Shown here: positions 48,360 through 61,230 of the stretch, piece after piece | How the letters are laid out: every line of letters starts with the position of its first letter | Numbering within the stretch: position 1 is the first letter of the stretch | Source of the DNA: Diprion similis | Lineage: Eukaryota; Arthropoda; Insecta; Hymenoptera; Diprionidae | Reading direction: 5' to 3' | Length of the DNA: 64,000 nt | Assembly (NCBI RefSeq): GCF_021155765.1 | Contig: NC_060114.1 | Coordinates: forward strand, 14,579,501-14,643,500 | Translations under genes and position numbers: made by a program | Notes under the pieces: generated by a model | Seen by the model: the letters and a program-made list of their open reading frames with translations, nothing else | Told to the model about the DNA's origin: nothing | Databases searched by the model: none

Positions 48360-51300
48360 TGTGTTTTTTGAGTTCCTGGGGTTCCAATTAGCCTAGAAAC
48401 GGTCATACAAATCGATTCGGAGACCAGAAATTTTCGGCTCCAAAAATCGCCAAAAAAGTAAGGCTAACCCCTTTGGATTTTTGGCGAAAATTTCGACGAG
48501 TTTGAAAAGTGCTGCGATTAATTTTTGAGGGCACTATTCCGACGTAATTTCGCGAGAGAAATCGATTGGGCGCAGTCCCAATACGCTGCGAGCAACGGAT
48601 CAAAAGTTACAGCCAAAAAACTGCAGATTTTCATCGTCATTTCTCTGCTGTTGGTCCTACGCATTTTTTACTGTGTTTTTTGAGTTCCTGGGGTTCCAAT
48701 TAGCCTAGAAACGGTCATACAAATCGATTCGGGGACCAGAAATTGTCGGCTCCAAAAATCGCCAAAAAAGTAAGGCTAACCCCTTTGGATTTTTGGCGAA
48801 AATTTCGACGAGTTTGAAAAGTCCTGCGATTAATTTTTTAGGGCACTATTCCGACGTAATTTTGCGAGGGAAATCGATTGGGCGCAGTCCCAATACGCTG
48901 CGAGCAACGGATCAAAAGTTACAGCCAAAAAACTGCAGATTTTCATCGTCATTTCTCTGCTGTTGGTCCTACGCTTTTTTTACTGTGTTTTTTGAGTTCC
49001 TGGGGTTCCAATTAGCCTAGAAACGGTCATACAAATCGATTCGGAGACCAGAAATTTTCGGCTCCAAAAATCGCCAAAAAAGTAAGGCTAACCCCTTTGG
49101 ATTTTTGGCGAAAATTTCGACGAGTTTGAAAAGTGCTGCGATTAATTTTTTAGGGCACTATTCCGACGTAACTTCGCGAGAGAAATCGATTGGGCGCAGT
49201 CCCAATACGCTGCGAGCAACGGATCAAAAGTTACAGCCAAAAAACTGCAGATTTTCATCGTCATTTCTCTGCTGTTGGTCCTACGCTTTTTTTACTGTGT
49301 TTTTTGAGTTCCTGGGGTTCCAATTAGCCTAGAAACGGTCATACAAATCGATTCGGAGACCAGAAATTTTCGGCTCCGAAAATCGCCAAAAAAGTAAGGC
49401 TAACCCCTTTGGATTTTTGGCGAAAATTTCGACGAGTTTGAAAAGTGCTGCGATCAATTTTTGAGGGCACTATCCCGACGTAATTTTGCGAGAGAAATCG
49501 ATTGGGCGCAGTCCCAATACGCTGCGAGCAACGGATCAAAAGTTACAGCCAAAAAACTGCAGATTTTCATCGTCATTTCTCTGCTGTTGGTCCTACGCTT
49601 TTTTTACTGTGTTTTTTGAGTTCCTGGGGTTCCAATTAGCCTAGAAACGGTCATACAAATCGATTCGGAGACCAGAAATTTTCATCTCCAAAAATCGCCA
49701 AAAAAGTAAGGCTAACCCCTTTGGATTTTTGGCGAAAATTTCGACGAGTTTGAAAAGTGCTGCGATTAATTTTTGAGGGCACTATTCCGACGTAATTTCG
49801 CGAGAGAAATCGATTGGGCGCAGTCCCAATACGCTGCGAGCAACGGATCAAAAGTTACAGCCAAAAAACTGCAGAATTCCATCGTCATTTCTCTGCTGTT
49901 GATTTTACGCTTTTTTAACTGTGTTTTTTGAGTTCCTGGGGTTCCAATTAGCCGAAAAACGGTCATACGAATCGATTCGGAGACTAGAAATTTTCGGCTT
50001 CAAAAATCGCAAGAAAAGTAAGGCTAACCCCTTTGGATTTTTAGCGAAAATTTCGACGAGTTTGAAAAGTGCTGCGATTAATTTTTTAGAACACTATTCC
50101 GACGTAATTTTGCGAGAGAAATCGATTGGGCGCAGTCCCAATACGCTGCGAGCAACGGATCAAAAGTTACAGCCAAAAAACTGCAGATTTTCATCGTCAT
50201 TTCTCTGCTGTTGGTCCTACGCTTTTTTTACTGTGTTTTTTGAGTTCCTGGGGTTCCAATTAGCCTAGAAACGGTCATACAAATCGATTCGGAGACCAGA
50301 AATTTTCGGCTTCAAAAATCGCCAAAAAAGTAAGGCTAACCCCTTTGGATTTTTGGCGAAAATTTCGACGAGTTTGAAAAGTGCTGCGATTAATTTTTTA
50401 GGGCACTATTCCGACGTAATTTCGCGAGAGAAATCGATTGGGCGCAGTCCCAATACGCTGCGAGCAACGGATCAAAAGTTACAGCCAAAAAACTGCAGAT
50501 TTTCATCGTCATTTCTCTGCTGTTGGTCCTACGCTTTTTTCACTGTGTTTTCTGAGTTCCTGGGGTTCCAATTAGCCTAGAAACGGTCATACAAATCGAT
50601 TCGGAGACCAGAAATTTTCGGCTCCAAAAATCGCCAAAAAAGTAAGGCTAACCCCTTTGGATTTTTGGCGAAAATTTCGACGAGTTCGAAAAGTGCTGCG
50701 ATTAATTTTTTAGGACACTATTCCGACGTAATTTTGCGAGAGAAATCGATTGGGCGCAGTCCCAATACGCTGCGAGCAACGGATCAAAAGTTACAGCCAA
50801 AAAACTGCATATTTTCATCGTCATTTCTCTGCTGTTGGTCCTACGCTTTTTTTACTGTGTTTTTTGAGTTCCTGGGGTTCCAATTAGCCGAAAAACGGTC
50901 ATACAAATCGATTCGGAGACTAGAAATTTTCAGCTCCAGAAATCGCAAGAAAAGTAAGGCTAACCCCTTTGGATTTTTAGCGAAAATTTCGACGAGTTTG
51001 AAAAGTGCTGCGATTAATTTTTTAGAACACTATTCCGACGTAATTTTGCGAGAGAAATCGATTGGGCGCAGTCCCAATACGCTGCGAGCAACGGATCAAA
51101 AGTTACAGCCAAAAAACTGCAGATTTTCATCGTCATTTCTCTGCTGTTGGTCCTACGCTTTTTTTACTGTGTTTTTTGAGTTCCTGGGGTTCCAATTAGC
51201 CTAGAAACGGTCATACAAATCGATTCGGAGACCAGAAATTTTCGGCTCCAAAAATCGCCAAAAAAGTAAGGCTAACCCCTTTGGATTTTTGGCGAAAATT

Positions 51301-53663
51301 TCGACGAGTTTTAAAAGTGCTGCGAATAATTTTTTAGGGCACTATTCCGACGTAATTTCGCGAGAGAAATCGATTGGGCGCAGTCCCAATACGCTGCGAG
51401 CAACGGATCAAAAGTTACAGCCAGAAAACTGCAGATTTTCATCGTCATTTCTCTGCTGTTGGTCCTACGCATTTTTTACTGTGTTTTTTGAGTTCCTGGG
51501 GTTCTAATTAGCCTAGAAACGGTCATACAAATCGATTCGGGGACCAGAAATTTTCGGCTCCGAAAATCGCCAAAAAAGTAAGGCTAACCCCTTTGGATTT
51601 TTGGCGAAAATTTCGACGAGTTTGAAAAGTGCTGCGATTAATTTTTTAGGGCACTATTCCGACGTAATTTTGCGAGAGAAATCGATTGGGCGCAGTCCCA
51701 ATACGCTGCGAGCAACGGATCAAAAGTTACAGCCAAAAAACTGCATATTTTCATCGTCATTTCTCTGCTGTTGGTCCTACGCTTTTTTTACTGTGCTTTT
51801 TGAGTTCCTGGGGTTCCAATTAGCCGAAAAACGGTCATACAAATCGATTCGGAGACTAGAAATTTTCGGCTCCAGAAATCGCTAGAAAAGTAAGGCTAAC
51901 CCCTTTGGATTTTTAGCGAAAATTTCGACGAGTTTGAAAAGTGCTGCGATTAATTTTTTAGGACACTATTCCGACGTAATTTCGCGAGAGAAATCGATTG
52001 GGCGCAGTCCCAATACGCTGCGAGCAACGGATCAAAAGTTACAGCCAAAAAACTGCAGATTTTCATCGTCATTTCTCTGCTGTTGGTCCTACGCATTTTT
52101 TACTGTGTTTTTTGAGTTCCTGGGGTTCCAATTAGCCTAGAAACGGTCATACAAATCGATTCGGAGACCAGAAATTTTCGGCCCCAAAAATTGCCAAAAA
52201 AGTAAGGCTAACCCCTTTGGATTTTTAGCGAAAATTTCGTCGACTCTGAAAAGTGCTGCAATTAATTTTTTAGGGCACTATTCCGACGTAATTTTGCGAG
52301 AGAAATCGATTGGGCGCAGTCCCAATACGCTGCGAGCAACGGATCAAAAGTTACAGCCAAAAAACTGCATATTTTCATCGTCATTTCTCTGCTGTTGGTC
52401 CTACGCTTTTTTTACTGTGCTTTTTGAGTTCCTGGGGTTCCAATTAGCCGAAAAACGGTCATACAAATCGATTCGGAGACTAGAAATTTTCGGCTCCAGA
52501 AATCGCTAGAAAAGTAAGGCTAACCCCTTTGGATTTTTAGCGAAAATTTCGACGAGTTTGAAAAGTGCTGCGATTAATTTTTTAGGACACTATTCCGACG
52601 TAATTTCGCGAGAGAAATCGATTGGGCGCAGTCCCAATACGCTGCGAGCAACGGATCAAAAGTTACAGCCAAAAAACTGCAGATTTTCATCGTCATTTCT
52701 CTGCTGTTGGTCCTACGCTTTTTTCACTGTGTTTTTTGAGTTCCTGGGGTTCCAATTAGCCTAGAAACGGTCATACAAATCGATTCGGAGACCAGAAATT
52801 TTCGGCTCCAAAAATCGCCAAAAAAGTAAGGCTAACCCCTTTGGATTTTTGGCGAAAATTTCGACGAGTTTGAAAAGTCCCGCGATCAATTTTTTAGGGC
52901 ACTATTCCGACGTAATTTCGCGAGAGAAATCGATTGGGCGCAGTCCCAATACGCTGCGAGCAACGGATCAAAAGTTACAGCCAAAAAACTGCAGATTTTC
53001 ATCGTCATTTCTCTGCTGTTGGTCCTACGCTTTTTTCACTGTGTTTTCTGAGTTCCTGGGGTTCCAATTAGCCTAGAAACGGTCATACAAATCGATTCGG
53101 AGACCAGAAATTTTCGGCTCCAAAAATCGCCAAAAAAGTAAGGCTAACCCCTTTGGATTTTTGGCGAAAATTTCGACGAGTTTGAAAAGTGCTGCGATTA
53201 ATTTTTTAGGACACTATTCCGACGTAATTTTGCGAGAGAAATCGATTGGGCGCAGTCCCAATACGCTGCGAGCAACGGATCAAAAGTTACAGCCAAAAAA
53301 CTGCAGATTTTCATCGTCATTTCTCTGCTGTTGGTCCTACGCATTTTTTACTGTGTTTTTTGAGTTCCTGGGGTTCCAGTTAGCCTAGAAACGGTCATAC
53401 AAATTGATTCGGAGACCAGAAATTTTCGGCTCAAAAAATCACCAAAAAAGTAAGGCTAACCCCTTTGGATTTTTAGCGAAAATTTCGTCGACTCTGAAAA
53501 GTGCTGCAATTAATTTTTTAGGGCACTATTCCGACGTAATTTTGCGAGAGAAATCGATTGAGCGCAGTCCCAATACGCTGCGAGCAACGGATCAAAAGTT
53601 ACAGCCAAAAAACTGCAGATTTTCATCGTCATTTCTCTGCTGTTGGTCCTTCGCTTTTCTTAC
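48360..53663. repeat. Higher-order repeat copy 1 (17 units, 5,304 bp)
   Basis: Rare variants inside this block recur exactly 5,304 bp (17 x 312) downstream. Examples are TTCATCTCC at 49681, GACGTAACTTCGCG at 49166, TTTTAAAAGTGCTGCGAATA at 51310, GGTTCTAATTAG at 51499 and CCTTCGCTTTTCTTACTG at 53648. Units before about 48360 do not match units before about 53664, which fixes the left edge. Confidence 0.9.
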
Positions 53664-56600
53664 TGTGTTTTTTGAGTTCCTGGGGTTCCAATTAGCCTAG
53701 AAACGGTCATACAAATCGATTCGGAGACCAGAAATTTTCGGCTCCAAAAATCGCCAAAAAAGTAAGGCTAACCCCTTTGGATTTTTGGCGAAAATTTCGA
53801 CGAGTTTGAAAAGTGCTGCGATTAATTTTTGAGGGCACTATTCCGACGTAATTTCGCGAGAGAAATCGATTGGGCGCAGTCCCAATACGCTGCGAGCAAC
53901 GGATCAAAAGTTACAGCCAAAAAACTGCAGATTTTCATCGTCATTTCTCTGCTGTTGGTCCTACGCATTTTTTACTGTGTTTTTTGAGTTCCTGGGGTTC
54001 CAATTAGCCTAGAAACGGTCATACAAATCGATTCGGGGACCAGAAATTGTCGGCTCCAAAAATCGCCAAAAAAGTAAGGCTAACCCCTTTGGATTTTTGG
54101 CGAAAATTTCGACGAGTTTGAAAAGTCCTGCGATTAATTTTTTAGGGCACTATTCCGACGTAATTTTGCGAGGGAAATCGATTGGGCGCAGTCCCAATAC
54201 GCTGCGAGCAACGGATCAAAAGTTACAGCCAAAAAACTGCAGATTTTCATCGTCATTTCTCTGCTGTTGGTCCTACGCTTTTTTTACTGTGTTTTTTGAG
54301 TTCCTGGGGTTCCAATTAGCCTAGAAACGGTCATACAAATCGATTCGGAGACCAGAAATTTTCGGCTCCAAAAATCGCCAAAAAAGTAAGGCTAACCCCT
54401 TTGGATTTTTGGCGAAAATTTCGACGAGTTTGAAAAGTGCTGCGATTAATTTTTTAGGGCACTATTCCGACGTAACTTCGCGAGAGAAATCGATTGGGCG
54501 CAGTCCCAATACGCTGCGAGCAACGGATCAAAAGTTACAGCCAAAAAACTGCAGATTTTCATCGTCATTTCTCTGCTGTTGGTCCTACGCTTTTTTTACT
54601 GTGTTTTTTGAGTTCCTGGGGTTCCAATTAGCCTAGAAACGGTCATACAAATCGATTCGGAGACCAGAAATTTTCGGCTCCGAAAATCGCCAAAAAAGTA
54701 AGGCTAACCCCTTTGGATTTTTGGCGAAAATTTCGACGAGTTTGAAAAGTGCTGCGATCAATTTTTGAGGGCACTATCCCGACGTAATTTTGCGAGAGAA
54801 ATCGATTGGGCGCAGTCCCAATACGCTGCGAGCAACGGATCAAAAGTTACAGCCAAAAAACTGCAGATTTTCATCGTCATTTCTCTGCTGTTGGTCCTAC
54901 GCTTTTTTTACTGTGTTTTTTGAGTTCCTGGGGTTCCAATTAGCCTAGAAACGGTCATACAAATCGATTCGGAGACCAGAAATTTTCATCTCCAAAAATC
55001 GCCAAAAAAGTAAGGCTAACCCCTTTGGATTTTTGGCGAAAATTTCGACGAGTTTGAAAAGTGCTGCGATTAATTTTTGAGGGCACTATTCCGACGTAAT
55101 TTCGCGAGAGAAATCGATTGGGCGCAGTCCCAATACGCTGCGAGCAACGGATCAAAAGTTACAGCCAAAAAACTGCAGAATTCCATCGTCATTTCTCTGC
55201 TGTTGATTTTACGCTTTTTTAACTGTGTTTTTTGAGTTCCTGGGGTTCCAATTAGCCGAAAAACGGTCATACGAATCGATTCGGAGACTAGAAATTTTCG
55301 GCTTCAAAAATCGCAAGAAAAGTAAGGCTAACCCCTTTGGATTTTTAGCGAAAATTTCGACGAGTTTGAAAAGTGCTGCGATTAATTTTTTAGAACACTA
55401 TTCCGACGTAATTTTGCGAGAGAAATCGATTGGGCGCAGTCCCAATACGCTGCGAGCAACGGATCAAAAGTTACAGCCAAAAAACTGCAGATTTTCATCG
55501 TCATTTCTCTGCTGTTGGTCCTACGCTTTTTTTACTGTGTTTTTTGAGTTCCTGGGGTTCCAATTAGCCTAGAAACGGTCATACAAATCGATTCGGAGAC
55601 CAGAAATTTTCGGCTTCAAAAATCGCCAAAAAAGTAAGGCTAACCCCTTTGGATTTTTGGCGAAAATTTCGACGAGTTTGAAAAGTGCTGCGATTAATTT
55701 TTTAGGGCACTATTCCGACGTAATTTCGCGAGAGAAATCGATTGGGCGCAGTCCCAATACGCTGCGAGCAACGGATCAAAAGTTACAGCCAAAAAACTGC
55801 AGATTTTCATCGTCATTTCTCTGCTGTTGGTCCTACGCTTTTTTCACTGTGTTTTCTGAGTTCCTGGGGTTCCAATTAGCCTAGAAACGGTCATACAAAT
55901 CGATTCGGAGACCAGAAATTTTCGGCTCCAAAAATCGCCAAAAAAGTAAGGCTAACCCCTTTGGATTTTTGGCGAAAATTTCGACGAGTTCGAAAAGTGC
56001 TGCGATTAATTTTTTAGGACACTATTCCGACGTAATTTTGCGAGAGAAATCGATTGGGCGCAGTCCCAATACGCTGCGAGCAACGGATCAAAAGTTACAG
56101 CCAAAAAACTGCATATTTTCATCGTCATTTCTCTGCTGTTGGTCCTACGCTTTTTTTACTGTGTTTTTTGAGTTCCTGGGGTTCCAATTAGCCGAAAAAC
56201 GGTCATACAAATCGATTCGGAGACTAGAAATTTTCAGCTCCAGAAATCGCAAGAAAAGTAAGGCTAACCCCTTTGGATTTTTAGCGAAAATTTCGACGAG
56301 TTTGAAAAGTGCTGCGATTAATTTTTTAGAACACTATTCCGACGTAATTTTGCGAGAGAAATCGATTGGGCGCAGTCCCAATACGCTGCGAGCAACGGAT
56401 CAAAAGTTACAGCCAAAAAACTGCAGATTTTCATCGTCATTTCTCTGCTGTTGGTCCTACGCTTTTTTTACTGTGTTTTTTGAGTTCCTGGGGTTCCAAT
56501 TAGCCTAGAAACGGTCATACAAATCGATTCGGAGACCAGAAATTTTCGGCTCCAAAAATCGCCAAAAAAGTAAGGCTAACCCCTTTGGATTTTTGGCGAA

Positions 56601-58967
56601 AATTTCGACGAGTTTTAAAAGTGCTGCGAATAATTTTTTAGGGCACTATTCCGACGTAATTTCGCGAGAGAAATCGATTGGGCGCAGTCCCAATACGCTG
56701 CGAGCAACGGATCAAAAGTTACAGCCAGAAAACTGCAGATTTTCATCGTCATTTCTCTGCTGTTGGTCCTACGCATTTTTTACTGTGTTTTTTGAGTTCC
56801 TGGGGTTCTAATTAGCCTAGAAACGGTCATACAAATCGATTCGGGGACCAGAAATTTTCGGCTCCGAAAATCGCCAAAAAAGTAAGGCTAACCCCTTTGG
56901 ATTTTTGGCGAAAATTTCGACGAGTTTGAAAAGTGCTGCGATTAATTTTTTAGGGCACTATTCCGACGTAATTTTGCGAGAGAAATCGATTGGGCGCAGT
57001 CCCAATACGCTGCGAGCAACGGATCAAAAGTTACAGCCAAAAAACTGCATATTTTCATCGTCATTTCTCTGCTGTTGGTCCTACGCTTTTTTTACTGTGC
57101 TTTTTGAGTTCCTGGGGTTCCAATTAGCCGAAAAACGGTCATACAAATCGATTCGGAGACTAGAAATTTTCGGCTCCAGAAATCGCTAGAAAAGTAAGGC
57201 TAACCCCTTTGGATTTTTAGCGAAAATTTCGACGAGTTTGAAAAGTGCTGCGATTAATTTTTTAGGACACTATTCCGACGTAATTTCGCGAGAGAAATCG
57301 ATTGGGCGCAGTCCCAATACGCTGCGAGCAACGGATCAAAAGTTACAGCCAAAAAACTGCAGATTTTCATCGTCATTTCTCTGCTGTTGGTCCTACGCAT
57401 TTTTTACTGTGTTTTTTGAGTTCCTGGGGTTCCAATTAGCCTAGAAACGGTCATACAAATCGATTCGGAGACCAGAAATTTTCGGCCCCAAAAATTGCCA
57501 AAAAAGTAAGGCTAACCCCTTTGGATTTTTAGCGAAAATTTCGTCGACTCTGAAAAGTGCTGCAATTAATTTTTTAGGGCACTATTCCGACGTAATTTTG
57601 CGAGAGAAATCGATTGGGCGCAGTCCCAATACGCTGCGAGCAACGGATCAAAAGTTACAGCCAAAAAACTGCATATTTTCATCGTCATTTCTCTGCTGTT
57701 GGTCCTACGCTTTTTTTACTGTGCTTTTTGAGTTCCTGGGGTTCCAATTAGCCGAAAAACGGTCATACAAATCGATTCGGAGACTAGAAATTTTCGGCTC
57801 CAGAAATCGCTAGAAAAGTAAGGCTAACCCCTTTGGATTTTTAGCGAAAATTTCGACGAGTTTGAAAAGTGCTGCGATTAATTTTTTAGGACACTATTCC
57901 GACGTAATTTCGCGAGAGAAATCGATTGGGCGCAGTCCCAATACGCTGCGAGCAACGGATCAAAAGTTACAGCCAAAAAACTGCAGATTTTCATCGTCAT
58001 TTCTCTGCTGTTGGTCCTACGCTTTTTTCACTGTGTTTTTTGAGTTCCTGGGGTTCCAATTAGCCTAGAAACGGTCATACAAATCGATTCGGAGACCAGA
58101 AATTTTCGGCTCCAAAAATCGCCAAAAAAGTAAGGCTAACCCCTTTGGATTTTTGGCGAAAATTTCGACGAGTTTGAAAAGTCCCGCGATCAATTTTTTA
58201 GGGCACTATTCCGACGTAATTTCGCGAGAGAAATCGATTGGGCGCAGTCCCAATACGCTGCGAGCAACGGATCAAAAGTTACAGCCAAAAAACTGCAGAT
58301 TTTCATCGTCATTTCTCTGCTGTTGGTCCTACGCTTTTTTCACTGTGTTTTCTGAGTTCCTGGGGTTCCAATTAGCCTAGAAACGGTCATACAAATCGAT
58401 TCGGAGACCAGAAATTTTCGGCTCCAAAAATCGCCAAAAAAGTAAGGCTAACCCCTTTGGATTTTTGGCGAAAATTTCGACGAGTTTGAAAAGTGCTGCG
58501 ATTAATTTTTTAGGACACTATTCCGACGTAATTTTGCGAGAGAAATCGATTGGGCGCAGTCCCAATACGCTGCGAGCAACGGATCAAAAGTTACAGCCAA
58601 AAAACTGCAGATTTTCATCGTCATTTCTCTGCTGTTGGTCCTACGCATTTTTTACTGTGTTTTTTGAGTTCCTGGGGTTCCAGTTAGCCTAGAAACGGTC
58701 ATACAAATTGATTCGGAGACCAGAAATTTTCGGCTCAAAAAATCACCAAAAAAGTAAGGCTAACCCCTTTGGATTTTTAGCGAAAATTTCGTCGACTCTG
58801 AAAAGTGCTGCAATTAATTTTTTAGGGCACTATTCCGACGTAATTTTGCGAGAGAAATCGATTGAGCGCAGTCCCAATACGCTGCGAGCAACGGATCAAA
58901 AGTTACAGCCAAAAAACTGCAGATTTTCATCGTCATTTCTCTGCTGTTGGTCCTTCGCTTTTCTTAC
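53664..58967. repeat. Higher-order repeat copy 2 (17 units, 5,304 bp)
   Basis: Direct tandem copy of the block 48360-53663. The matching rare variants lie at 54985, 54470, 56614, 56803 and 58952. I found no difference at the diagnostic sites compared. The match ends by about 59039 (AAATCTTCGG here, AAATTTTCGG in the other phase), after which the unit order differs. Confidence 0.9.
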
Positions 58968-60140
58968 TGTGTTTTTTGAGTTCCTGGGGTTCCAATTAGC
59001 CTAGAAACGGTCATACAAATCGATTCGGAGACCAGAAATCTTCGGCTCCAAAAATCGCCAAAAAAGTAAGGCTAACCCCTTTGGATTTTTGGCGAAAATT
59101 TCGACGAGTTTGAAAAATGCTGCGATTAATTTTTTAGGGCACTATTCCGACGTAATTTTGCGAGAGAAATCGATTGGGCGCAGTCCCAATACGCTGCGAG
59201 CAACGGATCAAAAGTTACAGCCAAAAAACTGCAGATTTTCATCGTCATTTCTCTGCTGTTGGTCCTACGCATTTTTTACTGTGTTTTTTGAGTTCCTGGG
59301 GTTCCAATTAGCCTAGAAACGGTCATACAAATCGATTCGGGGACCAGAAATTTTCGGCTCCAAAAATCGCCAAAAAAGTAAGGCTAACCCCTTTGGATTT
59401 TTGGCGAAAATTTCGACGAGTTTGAAAAGTCCCGCGATCAATTTTTTCGGGCACTATTCCGACGTAATTTCGCGAGAGAAATCGATTGGGCGCAGTCCCA
59501 ATACGCTGCGAGCAACGGATCAAAAGTTACAGCCAAAAAACTGCAGATTTTCATCGTCATTTCTCTGCTGTTGGTCCTACGCTTTTTTCACTGTGTTTTT
59601 TGAGTTCCTGGGGTTCCAATTAGCCTAGAAACGGTCATACAAATCGATTCAGAGACCAGAAATTTTCAGCTCCAAAAATCGCAAGAAAAGTAAGGCTAAC
59701 CCCTTTGGATTTTTAGCGAAAATTTCGACGAGTTTGAAAAGTGCTGCGATTAATTTTTTAGAACACTATTCCGACGTAATTTTGCGAGAGAAATCGATTG
59801 AGCGCAGTCCCAATACGCTGCGAGCAACGGATCGAAAGTTACAGCCGAAAAACGGAATATCTCCTTCGGAACTTACCTGCTGTTAGTTCTACGCACTTTT
59901 TGATGTCTTTTCCGGATTCCAGAGGGTCCGATCAACGGAAAAAGAGTCCCGGAAAATGATTATGAGTCGCAAATTTTCCGAGCTCTAAAAACCGCAAAAA
60001 CGCATGGCTAATTCGTTCCGGTTTTTCATCCGAAATTAGGCCCACTTTGGATCGTACTGAAATCGATCTATTCATACCCATAGTGCTCAGTCTTGATATG
60101 CTGCGCGCTCAACAAATCATAACCCACGGCTGGGACATAT

Positions 60141-60739
60141 CGAATATGCAACGGATTTTCAAAGAGGGGAAAGTGGAAAATCACAAACTCACAGCTACAA
60201 AGTTTGAGTTCGAGTTTATTTAGTGTGCCTCAGTTCTGGTACAAGTGTTCAGGTGTCAGTGTATATTACCTTACCAAAGTTTCTGGATAGTGTAATTAGG
60301 ATATGTTATACTAATACATTATCCCAATAATGATATATTATACTAGTCATTATTATAACGTTATCTACTAATCGATGTAATTAGTACAACATGTCCAATA
60401 GTAATGAATTTAACACAAAATAAAGTGCAGCATATTGAACGAATGTTACATGGGAAGTCTCACTACTATCAAAGGAAAAAAATACGTATGTATATTTCAT
60501 GAAACAGAAAATGAACAATGTAGACTGAGGTGGTCGTTATTGAAGTTTGTAAACGCAGTTAAAGTTTCAGCTTGAGTTCACATGCAATGTACCTTTGAAG
60601 GATACGAGATGTATAATATTGTGTTATTACTATTTCGCGTAATCTGGAGTGAGATGAATAATACCCACATCGACATCTTCGTATATTCTTCTTTTCTTCT
60701 CAAGTGTCGGTCCCACGTTGCTCTAAATACCTTTTATGC
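60141..60739. other. Non-satellite spacer
   Basis: AT-rich unique-looking sequence between the main array and the decayed satellite remnant. No gene, RNA or element recognised. Confidence 0.5.
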
Positions 60740-61230
60740 TATCCTTGGTGTCCAATCAGTCTAGGAAGTGTCATTCGAATTGTTTCTAAGACGAAAAGTT
60801 CTACGCTCGAAAAAAATGAAGCCTAACCCTTTTGAAATCTTTTAGTGCTTGACAGATTTTGAAAATTAGTTGAATTAATTGTTTGGTGCGCTATATTCAC
60901 GTAATTTAGCGAGAGGAATCGATTACGCACAGTCCGAATACGCTGCGAACAACGTATTAGGAGTTACAACTGAAAAATTAAAGATTTCCTTCGTAATTCC
61001 TCTGCTGTTAGTCCTATGTTCTATTCAATGTCTTTTTCGCATTTCTGAGGGTTCAATCAGTCAGAAAAGAGTCTTGCAGAACGTTTTTGACACGAAAAGT
61101 TTCCGAGCTCTTAAGAATCGCAGAAAGAAAGGCTCTTCGGATGTTTTCTTAAAAATATTGGTTGAATTTGAGAATTGGCGAAATCAATTCATTGAACGCC
61201 ATAAGTCACAGCGGAAAATTGTATCAAATT
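60740..61230. repeat. Decayed satellite remnant (~1.5 units)
   Basis: Weakened landmarks of the 312-bp unit occur in the right order: GAAGCCTAACCCTTTTG, CGTAATTTAGCGAGAGGAAT, CAGTCCGAATACGCTGCGAA, CCTCTGCTGTTAGTCCTA and CTGAGGGTTCAATCAGTC. The identity is clearly lower than between units of the main array. The same-strand open frame here (60879-61304) is in a shifted frame relative to the array and is not evidence for coding. Confidence 0.75.

Larger units (their letters stand above)
44345..60140. repeat. 312-bp satellite array (~50 units)
   Basis: Head-to-tail copies with a strict 312-bp period over most of the span. For example, the same phase point recurs at 46297, 46609, 46921 and 47233. 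Conserved landmarks per unit are GGCTAACCCCTTTGGATTTT, CACTATTCCGACGTAAT, CCCAATACGCTGCGAGCAAC and TTCCTGGGGTTCCAATTAGC. The leftmost unit (about 44.35-44.65 kb) is diverged and about 304 bp long, and the last (about 59.86-60.14 kb) is strongly diverged. Variant classes are interspersed: GCCGAAAAACGG versus GCCTAGAAACGG, CGTCGACTCTG versus CGACGAGTTTG, and CTGCAGAATTCC versus CTGCAGATTTTC. The unit has no recognisable gene. 312 is divisible by 3, so accidental frames repeat in phase on both strands. About twice a nucleosome repeat length, as many satellites are. Confidence 0.97.

Noticed and set aside
44470-59628. Dozens of open frames of 66-179 codons on both strands in the satellite
   Set aside because: They are one accidental frame repeated, because 312 is a multiple of 3. 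They end at the same TAG in GCCTAGAAACGG unless the variant GCCGAAAAACGG is present. Both strands are open at once, there are no domains, and the diverged remnant does not keep the frame.
44345-60140. CRISPR-like or protein-repeat interpretation of the tandem array
   Set aside because: There are no short repeats separated by unique spacers; the whole 312-bp unit repeats in a eukaryotic context.
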